Below, in pieces: positions 7,350 through 9,024 of a DNA stretch of 9,024 bases. The DNA comes from Dehalococcoidia bacterium (lineage in GTDB: Bacteria; Chloroflexota; Dehalococcoidia; JACVQG01; JAHKAY01). Position 1 is the stretch's first letter; each line of letters opens with the position of its first letter. The notes beneath the pieces were generated by a model, which worked only from the letters and a program-made list of their open reading frames with translations, was not told the DNA's origin and did no database searches. Location: the NCBI GenBank assembly GCA_030740315.1, contig JASLXN010000049.1, forward strand, positions 1 through 9,024. Direction: 5' to 3'. Made by a program: the position numbers and the translations under genes.

Positions 7350-8131
7350 AGTGGCGGCGCTATCCATATCACATAATGGTACAGTAGCGCTCCGGCGAAG
7401 ACAATGCTGTCCATGCGGTCCAGCAGTCCGCCGTGGCCAGGGAGGAGGCCGCTGGAGTCCTTGGCCCCTGCGGAGCGTTTCAGGTAGGACTCGGATAGGT
7501 CGCCAATTTGCCCGGCGAGGCTGAGCAGGAGCCCCAGTATGACGGCAGTAACCACAGTAAGAGGGGTGAGTGCGGATAGAAGGGCGGCAGAGATACCGGC
7601 GGCAACCAGTCCCCCCACCGTCCCCACCCAGGTCTTGCCTGGGCTTATGTAGGGTGCCAGCTTGCGGTGTCCCCACAGCCTTCCGATAAAATATGCGGCG
7701 GTGTCGGAGATGAACACCACCATCAGCCCGAACAGCACCCACTCTCGGCCATCGGCCTCCAGACGAAGGGCCAACCACAGCCCCAGCAGATAGCCGGTAT
7801 ACAGGGGGCCGGCCATCATCGCTCCCCAGCCACCCAGACCCCCCGCACGGTGGCCAAGTAAAGCCCCGGTGAGGGTGAGGAGCACGGTAATGGTGAGCAG
7901 TATATCCAGGGTGTGCGGAAATCCGGTAAGGGGGGATAAGCCCAGGGCCAGGGACAGAGCAGCGCCCAGCGGCAGGAGGGTGCGGGGTGTAGCAGTTAGA
8001 CAGTAAAACTCCCAGCAGCCCACCACGGCGCCGGCGCCCACCATCAGGGTGAACCAGGGAGGCCCCAGCCATACTGAGAGCACTACCGCCGGGGCCAGTA
8101 CCATCCCGGTGAGCACCCGTTGCAGCAGCAT
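7346..8131 (-). CDS. cdsA: Phosphatidate cytidylyltransferase (CDP-diacylglycerol synthase)
   Basis: It joins phosphatidic acid and CTP to make CDP-diacylglycerol, the branch-point precursor of phospholipids, in the inner membrane. From the ATG at 8131 it has 261 residues, the usual length, and is hydrophobic almost throughout with about seven or eight membrane segments. The family signature is complete near the C-terminus: SYLKRSAGAKDSS followed by GLLPGHGGLLDRMDS, residues 215-242, with the metal-binding aspartates (D225, D238, D241). ISDTAAYFIGRLWGHRKLAPYISPGKTWVG region (141-170) is the other conserved loop. The start lies 8 nt after the uppS stop with no ribosome binding site, suggesting that ribosomes finishing uppS continue here. 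The longer frame up to 8275 lies inside uppS and lacks family character, so it was not used. Confidence 0.96.
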   Translation of the reverse strand: MLLQRVLTGMVLAPAVVLSVWLGPPWFTLMVGAGAVVGCWEFYCLTATPRTLLPLGAALSLALGLSPLTGFPHTLDILLTITVLLTLTGALLGHRAGGLGGWGAMMAGPLYTGYLLGLWLALRLEADGREWVLFGLMVVFISDTAAYFIGRLWGHRKLAPYISPGKTWVGTVGGLVAAGISAALLSALTPLTVVTAVILGLLLSLAGQIGDLSESYLKRSAGAKDSSGLLPGHGGLLDRMDSIVFAGALLYHYVIWIAPPL

Positions 8132-8139
8132 GGGAGCGG

Positions 8140-8868
8140 TTACTGCCGTTGTTTCAGCCCGCCGAAGCGGCGCTGGCGCAGAGAGTATGCCTGCAGGGCG
8201 GCTTCTATGGCCTCCTCGTTGAAGTCGGGCCAGTAGGTGGAGGTGGAGTAGTACTCGCTGTAGGCAGACTGCCACAGCAGGAAGTTACTCATTCTGAGCT
8301 CACCTGCGGTGCGGATGATAAGGTCTGGGTCGGGCACATCGGCGGTGTAGAGTGTCCTGCTGAACATGGCTTCGTCTACTGGATGGGGAGAGTTGGCCTG
8401 CTCTAGGAGCTTGTTCACCGCCATCAGTATTTCCTGCCGGCCGCCGTAGTTAAAGGCTAGGTTCAGACTGATACCGGTGTTGTTCCGGGTACGATCCATG
8501 GCGGATAGCACCCGTTTTTGAAGGCGGGTGGAGAGGCCGTCAAGGGTTCCCAGATGGTTCAGCTTTACTCCTTCTCTGTGCAGGTTGCCAACCTCACGGT
8601 CTATCACTTCTCCCAGCAAGCTGAGGAGGCCCTGCACTTCGGCACGGGGCCGGCGCCAGTTCTCTACGGAGAAGGCATACAGAGTAAGGTAACGCACCCC
8701 GTGTCCGGCAAAGCTGCTGATTACCTTGCGGATATTCTCCGTGCCTGCACGGTGTCCCTGGAGACGCGGCAGCCCCCGCTCCTGTGCCCAGCGGCCGTTG
8801 CCATCCATGATTACGGCAACATGGCGGGGAACGGCTTGTTGAGGCTGGTTAGGAGTGCGCGAAATCAC
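8140..8868 (-). CDS. uppS: Undecaprenyl diphosphate synthase (cis-prenyltransferase)
   Basis: It adds isopentenyl units in cis to farnesyl diphosphate to form the C55 lipid carrier of peptidoglycan and other wall polymers, at the cytoplasmic face of the membrane. The 242 residues show all the family blocks: HVAVIMDGNGRWA (16-28, with catalytic D22), GHRAG (38-42), TLYAFSVENWRRP (62-74), NLAFNYGGRQE (136-146) and the diphosphate-binding block starting DLIIRTAGE and continuing SNFLLWQSAYSE (182-205). The GTG at 8868 places DGNGRWA at the normal distance from the N-terminus; no strong ribosome binding site precedes it. It follows frr by 22 nt. It uses the isoprenoid units whose synthesis involves dxr and ispG in the same cluster. 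A different cis-prenyl chain length cannot be excluded from sequence alone. Confidence 0.97.
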   Translation of the reverse strand: MISRTPNQPQQAVPRHVAVIMDGNGRWAQERGLPRLQGHRAGTENIRKVISSFAGHGVRYLTLYAFSVENWRRPRAEVQGLLSLLGEVIDREVGNLHREGVKLNHLGTLDGLSTRLQKRVLSAMDRTRNNTGISLNLAFNYGGRQEILMAVNKLLEQANSPHPVDEAMFSRTLYTADVPDPDLIIRTAGELRMSNFLLWQSAYSEYYSTSTYWPDFNEEAIEAALQAYSLRQRRFGGLKQRQ

Positions 8869-8890
8869 CGCTCTATTGCCGGGAGGCGAA

Positions 8891-9024
8891 TCACACCTCC
8901 AGCACTTCGGCCTCTTTCTCCTGGCCGATCGTGTTGGACTGATCTATGGAGGCATCGGTAATTTTCTGCAATTTCCCTCGGGCACGCGCCATCTCATCCT
9001 GGGAGATGGCCTTCTCCTTTTCCA
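8891..9024 (-). CDS. frr: Ribosome recycling factor, C-terminal part (5' end outside window)
   Basis: It splits post-termination ribosomes together with EF-G in the cytoplasm. Only the last 43 complete codons are in the window; the family has about 185 residues. The segment is highly charged and helical, beginning EKEKAISQDEMARARGKLQ and ending EKEAEVLEV followed by TGA. This matches the end of helix 3 of the three-helix bundle, where the family has the pattern of an acidic ISEDE-type segment, a KLTD-like segment (here KITD) and a final K-E-x-E-x-x-x-V/L. The next gene is uppS, 22 nt away, the usual neighbour of frr in bacteria. The call rests on the C-terminal motif plus context. Confidence 0.9.
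   Translation of the reverse strand, partial: EKEKAISQDEMARARGKLQKITDASIDQSNTIGQEKEAEVLEV

Noticed and set aside
7368..8072. Upstream extension of the dxr frame, giving a 613-residue open frame over cdsA
   Set aside because: The added residues show no domain and overlap the whole of a clearly real cdsA with its full family signature. The frame is open because of base composition.
1..9024. New defence, mobile or RNA-based system
   Set aside because: All long genes belong to known families. I saw no repeats in arrays, no transposase, no inverted-repeat-bounded element and no unexplained stretch over about 165 nt.

Overview
The window is one-directional. Every supported gene lies on the minus strand, so transcription runs from high to low coordinates. 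The sequence is fairly G+C rich by eye (not computed). Nearly all of it is coding, and the genes that can be recognised are bacterial. The order frr, uppS, cdsA, dxr, rseP, ispG, proS is a well-known bacterial housekeeping cluster. The combination with a two-PDZ-less (single-PDZ) RseP and a bacterial-type ProRS is compatible with Chloroflexota, perhaps the Dehalococcoidia. That placement is inferred from remembered gene order and general sequence character, not from any search.

Region 1 (9024 down to 2333) is a compact seven-gene operon. It enters the window with the last 43 codons of frr (ribosome recycling), followed by uppS (undecaprenyl diphosphate synthase), cdsA (CDP-diacylglycerol synthase), dxr (second step of the MEP isoprenoid pathway), rseP (membrane site-2 protease), ispG (sixth step of the MEP pathway) and proS (prolyl-tRNA synthetase). 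The junctions are tight: 22 nt, 8 nt, then three 4-nt stop/start overlaps (GTGA, ATGA, GTGA), and finally a 72-nt gap before proS that holds two short hairpins. Dxr and IspG feed the isoprenoid precursor pool from which UppS builds the C55 carrier of cell-wall synthesis. CdsA makes the phospholipid precursor. RseP is a membrane protease. The operon therefore joins translation with envelope and isoprenoid synthesis.

Region 2 (2332 down to 1) is more accessory. After a 165-nt gap with a possible promoter comes a 315-aa metal-dependent hydrolase of the amidohydrolase-2 (PF04909-like) type. A 133- to 163-nt gap follows, then an MFS transporter that runs off the low-coordinate edge (352 residues visible). 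That gap contains a perfect AAGGAGG ribosome binding site followed by a possible 35-codon leader ORF whose TGA overlaps the transporter's ATG. This is the least explained item in the window. The substrate of the hydrolase and the cargo of the transporter cannot be read from the sequence.

I found no tRNA or rRNA gene, insertion sequence, CRISPR array, phage gene or defence system. There is no gene-free stretch longer than about 165 nt. Nothing here convincingly constitutes a new biological system.
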